From: Kitasatospora kifunensis | Lineage (GTDB): Bacteria; Actinomycetota; Actinomycetes; Streptomycetales; Streptomycetaceae | Direction of reading: 5' to 3' | DNA: 64,000 bases | Assembly (NCBI RefSeq): GCF_014203855.1 | Contig: NZ_JACHJV010000001.1 | Coordinates: forward strand, 2,356,001-2,420,000 | Shown: positions 40,509 to 50,368 of the stretch, piece by piece | Layout: every line of letters begins with the position of its first letter | Numbering within the stretch: the first letter of the stretch is position 1 | Translations under genes and position numbers: made by a program | The notes under the pieces: model-generated | Told to the model about the DNA's origin: nothing | Seen by the model: the letters and a program-made list of their open reading frames with translations, nothing else | The model's database searches: none

Positions 40509-41597
40509 ATGTCATTCTCGTCCACACAGCTGGCCTGGGCCGTCATCGGCGGCACGGCTCTGCTCGTCATAGCCGTCCTGGCCGCCACGCTGCGTTTCAA
40601 GACCGCCAAGACCCAGGAGAACGGGGACTCCTGGGAGCGCAGCGAGGAGCGCCGTCGCCGCAAGGAGATGGTGTACGGGATCTCCTCCTACGTGCTGCTC
40701 TTCTGCTGCGCGGGGGTCGCGGCCGCGCTCTCCTTCCACGGCCTGGTCGGCTTCGGCACCCAGAACCTGGGCCTGTCGGGCGGCTGGGAGTACCTGGTTC
40801 CGTTCGGCCTGGACGGCGCCGCGATGTTCTGCTCGGTGCTCGCCGTGCGCGAGGCCAGCCACGGTGACGCGGCGCTCGGCTCGCGCCTGCTGGTGTGGCT
40901 CTTCGCCTTCGCCTCGGCCTGGTTCAACTGGGTGCACGCGCCGCGCGGCGGCGACCACGCGGGTGCGCCGCAGTTCTTCTCCGGCATGTCGATCTCGGCG
41001 GCCGTGCTCTTCGACCGCGCGCTCAAGCAGACCCGCCGCGCGGCGCTGCGCGAGCAGGGCCTGATACCGCGTCCGCTGCCGCAGATCCGCATCGTGCGCT
41101 GGCTGCGCGCGCCGCGCGAGACCTACGCGGCCTGGTCGCTGATGCTGCTGGAGAACGTCCGCAGCCTGGACGAGGCCGTCGAGGAGGTCCGCGAGGAGCG
41201 CCAGGCGAAGCTGGACGCCAAGGTGCAGGCGCGCAGCGCGGATCGCCGTGAGCGGGCCGAGCTGAAGGCGATCTCCCGGGGCGGCGTGCTCGCCCGGGCC
41301 CGCGGCGGGCGCCAGGTGCCCGCGCTGACTGCCGGCGCCGGGGACGGCCAGCCCGCTACGGAGCCTGCTCTAGCCGATACCGAGGACCCGATGGCCAAGG
41401 TCGGCCCCTCCGCGCTGGAGCCCGCCGCGCTCTCGGCCTCCCCGCGCCGCACGGCGGTCGGCGGCAGCCGCACCGGCACGAGCACGAGCAGCATCGACCT
41501 GACCGCCGAGGACGACACCCTCTCGATGCCCAAGCTCGACTCCCCCTTCGACTCCCTGGAGCGCAAGCTGCGCGCCATGGAGAAGCGCCTGGGCTGA
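40509..41597 (+). CDS. DUF2637 membrane protein with coiled-coil tail
   Basis: 362 residues. The N-terminal half has about four transmembrane helices (residues 7-27, about 57-77, about 92-110, about 121-140) separated by YGISSYVLLFCCAGVAAALSFHGL and FNWVHAPRGGDH. This fits DUF2637, an actinobacterial family with members near conjugation and ter genes. The C-terminal half is basic and helical (EAVEEVREERQAKLDAKVQA) with a low-complexity end. ATG at 40509. No function known; position in the ter region suggests a stress link. Confidence 0.8.
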   Translation: MSFSSTQLAWAVIGGTALLVIAVLAATLRFKTAKTQENGDSWERSEERRRRKEMVYGISSYVLLFCCAGVAAALSFHGLVGFGTQNLGLSGGWEYLVPFGLDGAAMFCSVLAVREASHGDAALGSRLLVWLFAFASAWFNWVHAPRGGDHAGAPQFFSGMSISAAVLFDRALKQTRRAALREQGLIPRPLPQIRIVRWLRAPRETYAAWSLMLLENVRSLDEAVEEVREERQAKLDAKVQARSADRRERAELKAISRGGVLARARGGRQVPALTAGAGDGQPATEPALADTEDPMAKVGPSALEPAALSASPRRTAVGGSRTGTSTSSIDLTAEDDTLSMPKLDSPFDSLERKLRAMEKRLG

Positions 41598-41620
41598 CCC
41601 GGCCCGGCAGCACGAACGAC

Positions 41621-41656
41621 GAACAGGGCCCTGCTCTCCCGAGCAGGGCCCTGTTC
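41621..41656. terminator. Bidirectional terminator
   Basis: Perfect 15-bp stem (41621-41635 with 41642-41656), 6-nt loop, between the convergent DUF2637 and DUF475 genes. The outer bases give TGTTC/GAACA runs on either side but no long T-tract. Confidence 0.8.
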
Positions 41657-41728
41657 TGTCCAACGAAGTTCTGTCCAACGAGATCCTGTCTGACGAGGTC
41701 CCGTCCAACGAGATCCTGTCTGACGACC
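41654..41728. repeat. Five degenerate 15-bp tandem repeats
   Basis: Units start at 41654, 41669, 41684, 41699 and 41714 with consensus TYCTGTCYRACGARR. Units 3 and 5 share TGTCTGACGA; units 1, 2 and 4 share GTCCAACGA. The array abuts exactly the DUF475 stop codon. Noncoding. Confidence 0.85.
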
Positions 41729-42873
41729 TACCGCCCGCCGACCGCCGTCGGCTCCCGCTCGGCCGCCGCCTCCAGGGCCGATGATCGCCGGTTGCGCACC
41801 ATCGAGGAGCCGAGCGCGGCGCCAATGAAGGCCACGCCGATCAGCCCGGTGACGATCTCCGGGATCTTGTACTCGATCGAGATCAGCAGGATCGCCGCCA
41901 GCGCGCCGATCGCGTAGTGGGCGCCGTGCTCCAGGTAGACGTAGTCGTCCAGGGTGCCCTTGCGGACCAGGAAGACGGTCAGCGAGCGGATGTACATCGC
42001 CCCGATGCCCAGGCCCAGGGTGATCTGGAAGATGTCGTTGGAGATCGCGAAGGCGCCGACCACCCCGTCGAAGGAGAAGGAGGCGTCCAGCACCTCCAGG
42101 TAGAGGAAGAGGAAGAACGCGGCCTTCCCGGCCACCTGGACCAGCGACTTGCCGGGCTTCGCGGCCCCCGCTGCGCCCTCCTCGTCACTGTCCTCCGCGG
42201 ACTCCGCGGACTCCTCGGACTCCTCGGACTCCAGCCCCGACTCGAAGACCCCCGAGAGCCCGTTGACCGCGAGGTAGGTGGCCAGGCCCAGCAGCCCCGC
42301 CAACAGGACCGTCTCGGCGTGCCCCGCGGCGAAGAAGCGGGCGGCCAGCGCCAGCGCGACCAGCGCGATCACCGAGGAGAGCGCCTCCAGCCGGCCGATC
42401 CGCTCCAGCGGACGCTCGATCCAGCGCAGCCAGTGGAAGTCCTTCTCCTCGAGGATGAAGTCGAGAAAGATCATCAGCAGGAAGGTCCCGCCGAACGCGG
42501 CGATCGCCGGGTTGGCGGCCTCCAGATGCTGACCGTAGGTCAGACCGTGGTACGTGTGGCCCGAGTTGAGCGCGAGGTCGATCACCGTGCTCGGGCCGAT
42601 GTGCGCGGTCAGGCCTACGACCAGCAGCGGGAAGAGCAACCGCATACCGAAGACCGCGATCAGCACACCCACCGTCAGGAAGATCTTCTGCCAGAACGGG
42701 CTCATCCGCTTCAGGACCGTGGCATTGACCACCGCGTTGTCGAACGAGAGGGAGATCTCCAGGATCGCGAGGATCAGCACCACGCCGAAACCCTCGGCGC
42801 CCCAGATCAGCCCGGCCGCGATCAGCCCGGCGACCGTGGTCGCGAAGGACCATCCGAAAGTGCGGAGGAACAC
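41728..42873 (-). CDS. DUF475 / TerC-like integral membrane protein
   Basis: 381 residues, about eight or nine transmembrane helices. The acidic membrane motifs LEISLSFDNAVVNATVLKRM (TM2) and YLEVLDASFSFDGVVGAFAIS are the two inverted halves of the TerC superfamily, with the aspartates inside the membrane; a third, GGTFLLMIFLDFILEEKDFHWL, is typical of DUF475. A strongly acidic Glu/Ser loop lies at about residues 217-235. Probable metal-ion transporter or sensor (Mn, Ca) working with TerD proteins. ATG at 42873. Follows terD by 51 bases, same operon. Confidence 0.92.
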   Translation of the reverse strand: MFLRTFGWSFATTVAGLIAAGLIWGAEGFGVVLILAILEISLSFDNAVVNATVLKRMSPFWQKIFLTVGVLIAVFGMRLLFPLLVVGLTAHIGPSTVIDLALNSGHTYHGLTYGQHLEAANPAIAAFGGTFLLMIFLDFILEEKDFHWLRWIERPLERIGRLEALSSVIALVALALAARFFAAGHAETVLLAGLLGLATYLAVNGLSGVFESGLESEESEESAESAEDSDEEGAAGAAKPGKSLVQVAGKAAFFLFLYLEVLDASFSFDGVVGAFAISNDIFQITLGLGIGAMYIRSLTVFLVRKGTLDDYVYLEHGAHYAIGALAAILLISIEYKIPEIVTGLIGVAFIGAALGSSMVRNRRSSALEAAAEREPTAVGGR

Positions 42874-42924
42874 GGTATTGACTACCTTTCGGTGACGTGG
42901 CGCGCCGAGAATTTGACGATGCCT

Positions 42925-43509
42925 TTACTGTACGTTTACTCCAAAATCGAGGGCAATTCCACGCAGCCCCGAGGCATACCCCTGGCCGACCGCCCGGAAC
43001 TTCCACTCGCCCTGGTAGCGGTAGAGCTCGCCGAAGATCATCGCGGTCTCGCTGGAGGCGTCCTCGGTCAGGTCGTAGCGGGCGATCTCCTGCCCGCCGG
43101 CCTGGTTGACCACCCGGATGTAGGCGTTGCGCACCTGGCCGAAGCTCTGCAGCCGCGCGTCGGCGTCGTAGATCGAGACCGGGAAGACCACCTTGTCGAC
43201 CTGCGCGGGCACCAGGTCCAGGTTGACCAGCATCACCTCCTCGTCGCCCTCGTCGCCCTCCTGGCCACCGACCAGGTTGTCGCCCAGGTGTTCGACCGAA
43301 CCCTCGGGGCTCTTGAGGTTGTTGTAGAAGACGAAGTACTCGTCACCGAGCACCCGACCGCCCGAGCAGAGCAGCGCGCTCGCATCGAGGTCGAAGGGCG
43401 CGCCGGTGGTCGACCTGGCGTCCCAGCCCAGGCCGATCTGAACCTGGGTCAGGCCGGGCGCGGCCTTGCTCAGCGAGACGTTGCCGCCTTTGGCGAGCGT
43501 GACACTCAT
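42925..43509 (-). CDS. TerD-family protein
   Basis: 194 residues, full-length Ter[31 protein letters not shown] with VFYNNLKSPEGSVEHLGDN (Ca2+ site residues), [25 protein letters not shown] and [25 protein letters not shown] at 43509 with GGGAGGAAA eight to nine bases upstream. Soluble, Ca-binding, needed with TerC-like proteins for tellurite and phage/stress resistance by family. About 70 percent identical by eye to the next TerD gene, likely a tandem duplication. Confidence 0.95.
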   Translation of the reverse strand: MSVTLAKGGNVSLSKAAPGLTQVQIGLGWDARSTTGAPFDLDASALLCSGGRVLGDEYFVFYNNLKSPEGSVEHLGDNLVGGQEGDEGDEEVMLVNLDLVPAQVDKVVFPVSIYDADARLQSFGQVRNAYIRVVNQAGGQEIARYDLTEDASSETAMIFGELYRYQGEWKFRAVGQGYASGLRGIALDFGVNVQ

Positions 43510-43811
43510 CGTCGTCTTTCCTCCCACTCCCTGGCAGCCCTGCACCGTGCGGTGAGGCAAAGAGGGCGAACTCCACATGTACGCCCTCCGGCCCGCGAAC
43601 GGTTCCGAACCACCCACTGAACATCCTGAACTTGGAACCTATCAAGCGGCCAGCGGCGTACCAGAGCCCTGCGGCGCACCGCGGCGACCCGCTCGCGCGC
43701 CGCCGGGCGCCGGCCCGGCGACCCCGCGCACCGCGGCCGGTACAAGCGCCGGAAAACACCGATCGCGGCCCGCCGGGAGCGGACCGCGATCTGGCGCTGC
43801 GTCAGGGGGAC
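43510..43811. other. Intergenic region between two terD genes
   Basis: 302 bases with the terminator of the upstream terD at 43761-43791 and presumably a promoter for the downstream terD around 43590-43660. Boxes are not convincing. Confidence 0.5.
43761..43791 (-). terminator. Terminator after the upstream terD
   Basis: On the minus strand GATCGCGGTCCGC pairs with GCGGGCCGCGATC (one wobble) and is followed by GGTGTTTT, a short T-run. It lies about 20 bases beyond the stop codon at 43812. Confidence 0.75.
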
Positions 43812-44387
43812 TCAGACGTTGACCCCGAAGTCCTGCGCGATGCCGCGCAGGCCCGAGGCGTAGCCCTGGCCGATGGCGCGGAACTTCCACTCGGCGCCGT
43901 TGCGGTAGAGCTCGCCGAAGACCATCGCCGTCTCGGTGGAGGCGTCCTCGGTCAGGTCGTAGCGGGCGATCTCCTGGCCACCGGTCTGGTTGACCACCCG
44001 GATGTAGGCGTTGCGCACCTGGCCGAAGTTCTGCAGCCGGGTGTCCGCCTCGTAGATCGAGACCGGGAAGACGATCTTGGCGACCGAGTTCGGCACGGCG
44101 GCCAGGTTGACCTTGATCGTCTCGTCGTCGCCCTCGCCCTCACCGGTCAGGTTGTCGCCGGTGTGCTCGACCGAACCGTCCGGGCTGGTCAGGTTGTTGA
44201 AGAAGACGAAGTCGCTGTCCTTGGCGACCTTGCCCTGCTCGGTGCAGAGCAGCGCGCTGGCGTCCAGGTCGAACTCCGCGCCGGTCGTGGTGCGCGCGTC
44301 CCAGCCGAGGGCGACGAGCACCGCGGTCAGGCCCGGGGCCTCCTTGGTCAGCGAGACGTTGCCACCCTTGCTCAGGCTGACACCCAC
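43812..44387 (-). CDS. TerD-family protein
   Basis: 191 residues, the canonical length. It begins [15 protein letters not shown] and keeps [54 protein letters not shown] and [25 protein letters not shown] at 44387 has GGAGG five bases upstream. Separately terminated from the next terD. Stress/tellurite resistance by family. Confidence 0.95.
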   Translation of the reverse strand: MGVSLSKGGNVSLTKEAPGLTAVLVALGWDARTTTGAEFDLDASALLCTEQGKVAKDSDFVFFNNLTSPDGSVEHTGDNLTGEGEGDDETIKVNLAAVPNSVAKIVFPVSIYEADTRLQNFGQVRNAYIRVVNQTGGQEIARYDLTEDASTETAMVFGELYRNGAEWKFRAIGQGYASGLRGIAQDFGVNV

Positions 44388-44577
44388 AGGTTCCTCCAAG
44401 ATGCGGGAGGCACCCGGGCGGCGCCTCGGCGGTGTGGCCGTGAGTCCTCGGGTGGGACCCACGCTCCTGCCAACGGCCAGATCGTAGTACTGGGTTCCCG
44501 CCCGGAACACCATGCGGCCCGGCGTGGCGAAGCGGGTCCGCCGGCAGAAAGGCGCGTGCCGCCGCAGAGCCTGGCTC

Positions 44578-45036
44578 TCAGAGCGCGGCGAGCGCCTTGA
44601 GGTACTCCTGCTCGTCCCGGGCGTCCGGCAGGCCGTTGACGACGGACCAGCGCACCGCGCCGGCCTTGTCGATCACGAAGGTGCCGCGCACCGCGCAGCC
44701 CTTCTCCGCGTCGAAGACCCCGTAGGCCTCGGAGACCGCGCCGTGCGGCCAGAAGTCCGACAGCAGCGGGTACTCCAGGCCCTGCTGCTCGGCGAAGACC
44801 CGAAGGGTGAACGGCGAGTCGTTGGAGACCGCCAGGATCTGCACGTCCTCGTTCTGCAGCCGCGGCAGCTCCTTCTGGATCGCGCAGACCTCGCCGGTGC
44901 AGACGCCGGTGAAGGCGAAGGGGTAGAAGACCAGGACGACGTTCTTCTCGCCCCGGAAGTCGGAGAGCTTGATCAGCTCGCCGTGCTGGTTCTTGAGCTC
45001 GAAGTCCGGAGCCTGGATGCCGACCTCGATGGCCAT
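44578..45036 (-). CDS. Peroxiredoxin, AhpE-like
   Basis: 152-residue thioredoxin-fold peroxidase. [20 protein letters not shown] carries the peroxidatic Cys46 with the Thr two residues before (P-x-x-x-T-x-x-C pattern shortened as in AhpE), plus Cys51; Arg in [15 protein letters not shown] completes the site. Reduces peroxides and peroxynitrite; cytosolic. ATG at 45036. Its position between terD and DUF3052/aceE is conserved in Streptomyces. Confidence 0.92.
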   Translation of the reverse strand: MAIEVGIQAPDFELKNQHGELIKLSDFRGEKNVVLVFYPFAFTGVCTGEVCAIQKELPRLQNEDVQILAVSNDSPFTLRVFAEQQGLEYPLLSDFWPHGAVSEAYGVFDAEKGCAVRGTFVIDKAGAVRWSVVNGLPDARDEQEYLKALAAL

Positions 45037-45250
45037 GGTGAGACCTTTCTCAGCGGTGGGCCCGGCGCGCACCGTGCCCACGGGTTCCCGCGGGCGGCAC
45101 CGGCCGACCGCGGGCTCATCCTCGCATCCGGGTTCTGGATTTCGGCCGTACGAGTGAGTCGGCAACACCCCGCAAGGGCGTTTCAGGGCCGATTTCGCCG
45201 CGAGCGAACAAGCCGCTCGGCGATCTCCACGGGCCGGATCCGCAGACGGC

Positions 45251-45284
45251 CGGACCCCGCTGGAGCCTCCTCCAGCGGGGTCCG
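45251..45284 (-). terminator. Terminator after DUF3052
   Basis: 15-bp stem (45251-45265 with 45270-45284) and 4-nt loop, 22 bases past the DUF3052 stop on the minus strand. Confidence 0.8.
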
Positions 45285-45306
45285 CGAAGCTCAGGGCTCG
45301 CCGGTC

Positions 45307-45744
45307 TCAGCGCCGGCCGGACTTCGCCGCCTTCGGCGTGGCCAGCCGAGTGCCGGCCCAGTCCTTGGCCACCGTGATCGAGCTGGTCTGCGAGAGGCCG
45401 GCGGTCTGCGCCGCCTCGGCAACCTCGTGCGCCTCGACGTGGCCGTCACGGCCCTTCTTGGGCGTCAGCAGCCAGATCAGGCCGCCATCGGCCAGGTACT
45501 CCTGGGCGTCGACGAGGGCATCGGTCAGATCCCCGTCCTCCTCGCGGTGCCACAGCAGGACGGCGTCGGCGACGTCGTCGTAGTCCTCGTCGACGAGCTC
45601 CTCACCAGTGATCTCCTCGATGCCTTCGCGGAGGTCCTGGTCGGTGTCTTCGTCGTACCCGAGCTCCTGCACGATCTGGCCGGGCTCGAAGCCCAGCTTG
45701 TTAGCCGGGTTGGACTTGTCCGCGGGGTCCGCGGTCGCGCTCAC
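45307..45744 (-). CDS. DUF3052 family protein
   Basis: 145-residue acidic protein: ANKLGFEPGQIVQELGYDEDTDQDLREGIEEITGEELVDEDYDDVADAVLLWHREEDGDL, then a Rossmann-like half ending GLIWLLTPKKGRDGHVEAHEVAEAA. This is the widespread actinobacterial DUF3052, always next to aceE in streptomycetes. GTG at 45744 has GGAGG eight bases upstream; an ATG 27 bases earlier overlaps that site and is rejected. Function unknown. Confidence 0.9.
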   Translation of the reverse strand: MSATADPADKSNPANKLGFEPGQIVQELGYDEDTDQDLREGIEEITGEELVDEDYDDVADAVLLWHREEDGDLTDALVDAQEYLADGGLIWLLTPKKGRDGHVEAHEVAEAAQTAGLSQTSSITVAKDWAGTRLATPKAAKSGRR

Positions 45745-46295
45745 GGGAATAACCTCCAGTATTCGGCCTGGCATCGATGCCAGGGCTGTGGCCGTAGTCC
45801 ACACGGGCGCGGCGGTTCGCGCAAGTACCCGACCCCCGATCCCACCCAAAGGTTGACGTCTCGTAGCAAGACACGCCGAGTCCTGTGCCGGGAATCACAC
45901 CGATTTGCCCTTTTGCGGACCGTTCGCCCATGCTGCGGATGCCACTCGACCACGGGCGGGTTCGCGGGCTGTCAACCGCGTCGCCGCCCGCGATACGAAC
46001 GGCATTCGAGACCAGCGCGATCACGGGCGTAAAGTCTCCTGTTGGCCCTCACCCCGACCGCCCGCCATCGGACGAGCGGGGAACCTGGAGCAGTCCAGGT
46101 ACCAGGTCGGACCACCTCTTCGTAAGACCCGGTGGCGGTCGGCGACGGCGATGACGCCCGAACCGCCCCCACCTGACCGATTCGCCCACCAGGCGCGTCG
46201 GTTACCCATCGGTAGAGATGACGGATCTCCGAGTTGCGGTACACGATGGAGGCGGCGCGACACACCTCAGTTTCGACCGACAGTGAAGGAACAGC
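45745..46295. other. Divergent promoter region, DUF3052 / aceE
   Basis: 551 bases. It contains TTGACG at about 45853 and GTCTCG...AAGAC imperfect symmetry at about 45859-45873 near the DUF3052 side, and a long leader before aceE with a TAGAGAT candidate -10 at about 46212. I cannot assign promoters firmly. Frames open here (both strands) have no coding character. Confidence 0.5.
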
Positions 46296-49046
46296 GTGGC
46301 TTCCGGATCCGATCGCAACCCGATCATCATTGGCGGCCTTCCGAGTCAGGTCCCGGACTTCGATCCCGAGGAGACCGCGGAATGGCTGGAGTCGCTCGAC
46401 GCGGCCATCGACGAGCGGGGCCGCGAGCGCGCCCGCTACCTGATGCTCCGCCTGATCGAGCGCGCCCGCGAGAAGCGTGTCGCCGTGCCCGAGATGCGCA
46501 GCACGGACTACGTCAACACCATCGCCACCAAGGACGAGCCGTTCTTCCCCGGTAACGAGGAGATCGAGCGCAAGGTCCTGAACGCGACCCGCTGGAACGC
46601 GGCCGTGATGGTCTCCCGGGCCCAGCGCCCGGGCATCGGTGTCGGTGGTCACATCGCCACCTTCGCCTCCTCCGCGTCGCTCTACGACGTGGGCTTCAAC
46701 TACTTCTTCCGTGGCAAGGACGCCGACGGCGAGTCCGGCGACCAGATCTTCTTCCAGGGCCACGCCTCCCCCGGCATCTACGCCCGCGCCTTCCTGCTGG
46801 ACCGACTGAGCGAGCAGCAGCTCGACGCCTTCCGCCAGGAGAAGTCGAAGGCCCCCTACGGCCTGTCCAGCTACCCGCACCCGCGGCTGATGCCGGACTT
46901 CTGGGAGTTCCCGACCGTCTCGATGGGCCTCGGCCCGCTCGGCGCGATCTACCAGGCCCGGATGAACCGCTACCTGGAGCACCGCGGGATCAAGGACACC
47001 TCCAACTCGCACGTCTACGCCTTCCTCGGCGACGGCGAGATGGACGAGCCGGAGTCGCTGGGTCAGCTGTCGCTGGCCGCGCGTGAGGGCCTGGACAACC
47101 TGACCTTCGTGGTCAACTGCAACCTGCAGCGCCTGGACGGCCCGGTCCGCGGCAACGGCAAGATCATCCAGGAGCTGGAGTCGCAGTTCCGCGGCGCCGG
47201 CTGGAACGTCATCAAGCTGGTCTGGGACCGCAGCTGGGACCCGCTGCTGGCGCAGGACCGCGACGGCGTCCTGGTCAACAAGCTGAACTCCACCCCGGAC
47301 GGCCAGTTCCAGACCTACGCCACCGAGACCGGCTCGTACATCCGCGAGCACTTCTTCGGTGACGACCTGCGGCTGCGCGCGATGGTCGAGTCGATGTCCG
47401 ACCAGCAGATCCAGCACCTGGGTCGCGGCGGCCACGACCACAAGAAGGTCTACGCGGCCTTCAAGGCGGCCCGCGAGCACAAGGGCCAGCCGACCGTCAT
47501 CCTGGCGCAGACCGTCAAGGGCTGGACGCTGGGCCCCAACTTCGAGGGCCGCAACGCCACCCACCAGATGAAGAAGCTGACGGTCGAGGACCTGAAGCGC
47601 TTCCGCGACCGGCTGCACCTGCCGATCACGGACAAGCAGCTCGACGAGGGCTACCCGCCCTACTACCACCCGGGCAAGGACTCCGAAGAGATCCAGTACA
47701 TGCACGACCGGCGCCGGGAGCTGGGCGGCTACATGCCGACCCGCAAGGTGCGGCCGCGCAAGCTGGAGCTGCCGGGCGACGACGCCTACAAGGGTGTCAA
47801 GAAGGGTTCGGGCCAGCAGACCATCGCCACCACCATGGCGTTCGTCCGGGTGCTCAAGGACCTGATGCGGGACAAGGGCATCGGCAACCGCTTCGTGCCG
47901 ATCGCGCCGGACGAGTACCGCACCTTCGGCATGGACTCGCTCTTCCCCTCGGCGAAGATCTACAACCCGCAGGGCCAGATGTACGAGTCGGTCGACCGCG
48001 AGCTGCTGCTGGCGTACAAGGAGTCGCCGACCGGCCAGATGCTGCACGACGGCATCTCCGAGGCGGGCTGCACCGCCTCGCTGATCGCCGCCGGCTCGTC
48101 CTACGCGACCCACGGCGAGCCGCTGATCCCGGTCTACGTCTTCTACTCGATGTTCGGGTTCCAGCGCACCGGCGACCAGTTCTGGCAGATGGCCGACCAG
48201 CTGGCCCGCGGGTTCGTGATCGGCGCCACCGCCGGCCGCACCACGCTGACCGGTGAGGGCCTGCAGCACGCCGACGGCCACTCGCACCTGCTGGCCTCGA
48301 CCAACCCCGGCGTCGTCGCCTACGACCCGGCGTACGGCTTCGAGATCGCGCACATCATGCAGGACGGCCTGCGCCGCATGTACGGCTCCTCCGCCGAGCA
48401 CCCGCACGGCGAGGACGTCTTCTACTACATGACGGTCTACAACGAGCCGATCCAGATGCCGGCCGAGCCCGAGAACGTGGACGTCGAGGGCATCCTCAAG
48501 GGCATCTACAAGTACCAGGCCGGCACCGCGGGCCAGATCCCGGCGCAGATCCTCGCCTCCGGCGTGGCCGTGCCGTGGGCCCTCGAGGCCCAGCGGATCC
48601 TGGCCGAGGAGTGGAACGTCAAGGCCGACGTCTGGTCCGCGACCTCCTGGAACGAGCTGCGCCGCGACGCGGTGGCGGTCGAGGAGTTCAACCTGCTGCA
48701 CCCCGAGGAGCCGCAGCGCGTCCCGTACGTGACGGAGAAGCTCTCCGGCGCCGAGGGCCCGTTCGTCGCGGTCTCCGACTGGATGCGCGCGGTGCCGGAC
48801 CAGATCTCGCGCTGGGTGCCGGGCCAGTACCAGTCGCTGGGCGCCGACGGCTTCGGCTTCGCCGACACCCGCGGTGCGGCGCGCCGGTTCTTCCACATCG
48901 ACGCGCAGTCGGTGGTGCTGGGTGTGCTGACCGAGCTGGCCAAGCAGGGCAAGATCGACCGCCACGCGCTGAAGGAGGCGATCGACCGCTACCAGCTGCT
49001 GGACGTGGCCGCCGCCCACCCGGGCGCGGCGGGCGGCGACGCCTGA
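46296..49046 (+). CDS. aceE: Pyruvate dehydrogenase E1 component, homodimeric
   Basis: 916-residue ThDP enzyme that decarboxylates pyruvate and acetylates the lipoyl E2. Its length and order fit the homodimeric AceE type. ThDP/Mg motif [10 protein letters not shown] to NCN at about residues 245-275; [20 protein letters not shown] and [21 protein letters not shown] earlier; [28 protein letters not shown] in the pyrimidine domain. GTG at 46296 with GAAGGAAC upstream. It is not in an operon with E2/E3, as is usual in actinomycetes, where E2 is shared with oxoglutarate dehydrogenase. Confidence 0.97.
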   Translation: MASGSDRNPIIIGGLPSQVPDFDPEETAEWLESLDAAIDERGRERARYLMLRLIERAREKRVAVPEMRSTDYVNTIATKDEPFFPGNEEIERKVLNATRWNAAVMVSRAQRPGIGVGGHIATFASSASLYDVGFNYFFRGKDADGESGDQIFFQGHASPGIYARAFLLDRLSEQQLDAFRQEKSKAPYGLSSYPHPRLMPDFWEFPTVSMGLGPLGAIYQARMNRYLEHRGIKDTSNSHVYAFLGDGEMDEPESLGQLSLAAREGLDNLTFVVNCNLQRLDGPVRGNGKIIQELESQFRGAGWNVIKLVWDRSWDPLLAQDRDGVLVNKLNSTPDGQFQTYATETGSYIREHFFGDDLRLRAMVESMSDQQIQHLGRGGHDHKKVYAAFKAAREHKGQPTVILAQTVKGWTLGPNFEGRNATHQMKKLTVEDLKRFRDRLHLPITDKQLDEGYPPYYHPGKDSEEIQYMHDRRRELGGYMPTRKVRPRKLELPGDDAYKGVKKGSGQQTIATTMAFVRVLKDLMRDKGIGNRFVPIAPDEYRTFGMDSLFPSAKIYNPQGQMYESVDRELLLAYKESPTGQMLHDGISEAGCTASLIAAGSSYATHGEPLIPVYVFYSMFGFQRTGDQFWQMADQLARGFVIGATAGRTTLTGEGLQHADGHSHLLASTNPGVVAYDPAYGFEIAHIMQDGLRRMYGSSAEHPHGEDVFYYMTVYNEPIQMPAEPENVDVEGILKGIYKYQAGTAGQIPAQILASGVAVPWALEAQRILAEEWNVKADVWSATSWNELRRDAVAVEEFNLLHPEEPQRVPYVTEKLSGAEGPFVAVSDWMRAVPDQISRWVPGQYQSLGADGFGFADTRGAARRFFHIDAQSVVLGVLTELAKQGKIDRHALKEAIDRYQLLDVAAAHPGAAGGDA

Positions 49047-49067
49047 GTCGTCACCAGCTAGGCGCCT

Positions 49068-49101
49068 AAGGGCCGGACTCCGCTTGCGGAGTCCGGCCCT
49101 T
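49068..49101 (+). terminator. aceE terminator
   Basis: Perfect 16-bp stem (49068-49083 with 49086-49101) closed by a tight loop, then TGGGCTTTGC; 21 bases past the stop. Confidence 0.88.
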
Positions 49102-49175
49102 GGGCTTTGCACCGTCCGGCCCGTCCAGCCCAGTCCGGCGTGCCGAGCGAACACCCGGGTGGCGATGATCACCCC

Positions 49176-49343
49176 ATGCACGACGAGATCCTCACCCGCG
49201 CGCGCTGGCTGCTGCGCGAACTGCACCTGTCCCCCGCCGAGGCGAACACCCGCCTGCTGGACTACTTCCCGAACCTGGAGCGCGAGGAGCGAACCCGCTA
49301 CCTGCGCGAGGCGGCCGCGGTACCGCTGGAGAGCCCGAGCTGA
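49176..49343 (+). CDS. Small helical protein of unknown function
   Basis: 55 residues, MHDEILTRARWLLRELHLSPAEANTRLLDYFPNLEREERTRYLREAA: two or three helices, charged, with strong codon bias in the third position. ATG at 49176 has no good Shine-Dalgarno site, so the exact start is uncertain. No family recognised. Confidence 0.55.
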   Translation: MHDEILTRARWLLRELHLSPAEANTRLLDYFPNLEREERTRYLREAAAVPLESPS

Positions 49344-49441
49344 GCGGGAACAGGGCCTAGAGCCCAGGGGGGAGTCGGCGGCGCCCGCCCCCGTCCCCCA
49401 CGAATCCGTCGGAGCATACGGGCGCCGCCGAGAGAAGATTA

Positions 49442-49456
49442 TGTCAGCTGCTGACA
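49442..49456. promoter_or_regulatory. 15-bp palindrome before TetR gene
   Basis: TGTCAGC-T-GCTGACA is perfect around one central base and lies 77 bases upstream of the TetR start, in an AT-richer stretch. Length and symmetry fit a TetR operator; autoregulation likely. Confidence 0.6.
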
Positions 49457-49532
49457 ATTGGCAACAGGCGACTACTTGCAGTCGATAGCTTCAGTTCGTG
49501 GTCAGCGGTCGGCCGCGCGCTATCGTGTCGAC

Positions 49533-50201
49533 ATGTCCAACACCGTCGCCGCCGCCAACGCCGCGCCCCAGGGCCTGCGCGAGCGCAAGAAGCAGCGCAC
49601 CCGGGACGCCCTGGTGGACGCGGCGAACCGGCTCTTCCTCAGCCAGGGCTACGCCCGCACCACCGTGGACGAGATCGCCGCCGCCGTGGACGTCTCGCAG
49701 CGCACCTTCTTCCGGTACTTCGCCAACAAGGAGGAGGCCGCGCTCGCGGTGCTGGCGGACGCCGAGCGGTACTTCGTCGCGCGACTGCGGACCCGCCCGG
49801 CCGCCGAGCATCCGCTGGAGGCGATGCACGCGGCGGTCTGCGAGGCCTGGCACGACCTGCACGCCGCCCACCAGCGCGACGGTCGCGGCGTCACCGCGGC
49901 ACTGGAGCTGGCCCAGCTGATCGAGTCCACCCCGACACTGCGCGCCGCCTACCTGTGCCACCAGGCCGAGCAGGAGCAGCAGGTGGTCGAGGTGCTGGCC
50001 GCCCGCGAGGAGGTGGATCCGGTCACCGATCTGCGGCCGCGGCTACTGGCCGCCACCTTCGGGGCACTGATCCGCTCCGCCCACCAGGCCTGGACGACCC
50101 AGGGAGCACAGGCCCAGGAGGACGGCCCGGCCGGGATGATCACCATGATCGGGCGTCATGTCGACCAGCTCGGACCGGCGTTGGCCGGCCACTGGCACTG
50201 A
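49533..50201 (+). CDS. TetR/AcrR-family regulator
   Basis: 222 residues. HTH at about 18-65: LRERKKQRTRDALVDAANRLFLSQGYARTTVDEIAAAVDVSQRTFFRYFANKEEAAL, a classic TetR signature. The C-terminal half is a helical TetR_C-type domain (TPTLRAAYLCHQAEQEQQVVEVLAA). ATG at 49533. No obvious target adjoins it; the alpha/beta hydrolase 167 bases downstream could be one. Confidence 0.92.
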   Translation: MSNTVAAANAAPQGLRERKKQRTRDALVDAANRLFLSQGYARTTVDEIAAAVDVSQRTFFRYFANKEEAALAVLADAERYFVARLRTRPAAEHPLEAMHAAVCEAWHDLHAAHQRDGRGVTAALELAQLIESTPTLRAAYLCHQAEQEQQVVEVLAAREEVDPVTDLRPRLLAATFGALIRSAHQAWTTQGAQAQEDGPAGMITMIGRHVDQLGPALAGHWH

Positions 50202-50368
50202 CAACGAGCGAGTCAAAACGAGATCACTGTGATTCAACCCACAGTTGAGGCGCCTCCGGTAGTCCCGCGGACCGAATACGCTGAGCGACTGAACGTTGTC
50301 TAGCCAGGCCGCCATGCGATCCGATCTGTCGATCAGCTCCGGCTGGCGTATCACCAGGAGTTGACGCT

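Noticed and set aside
49376..49430. Terminator after the 55-residue gene
   Set aside because: 12-bp arms are perfect but 31 bases apart, so hairpin formation is doubtful.
45972..49457. 1161-codon open frame antisense to aceE
   Set aside because: Long antisense frames are expected in very GC-rich DNA; the product is Val/Leu/Arg/His low complexity and aceE is certain.
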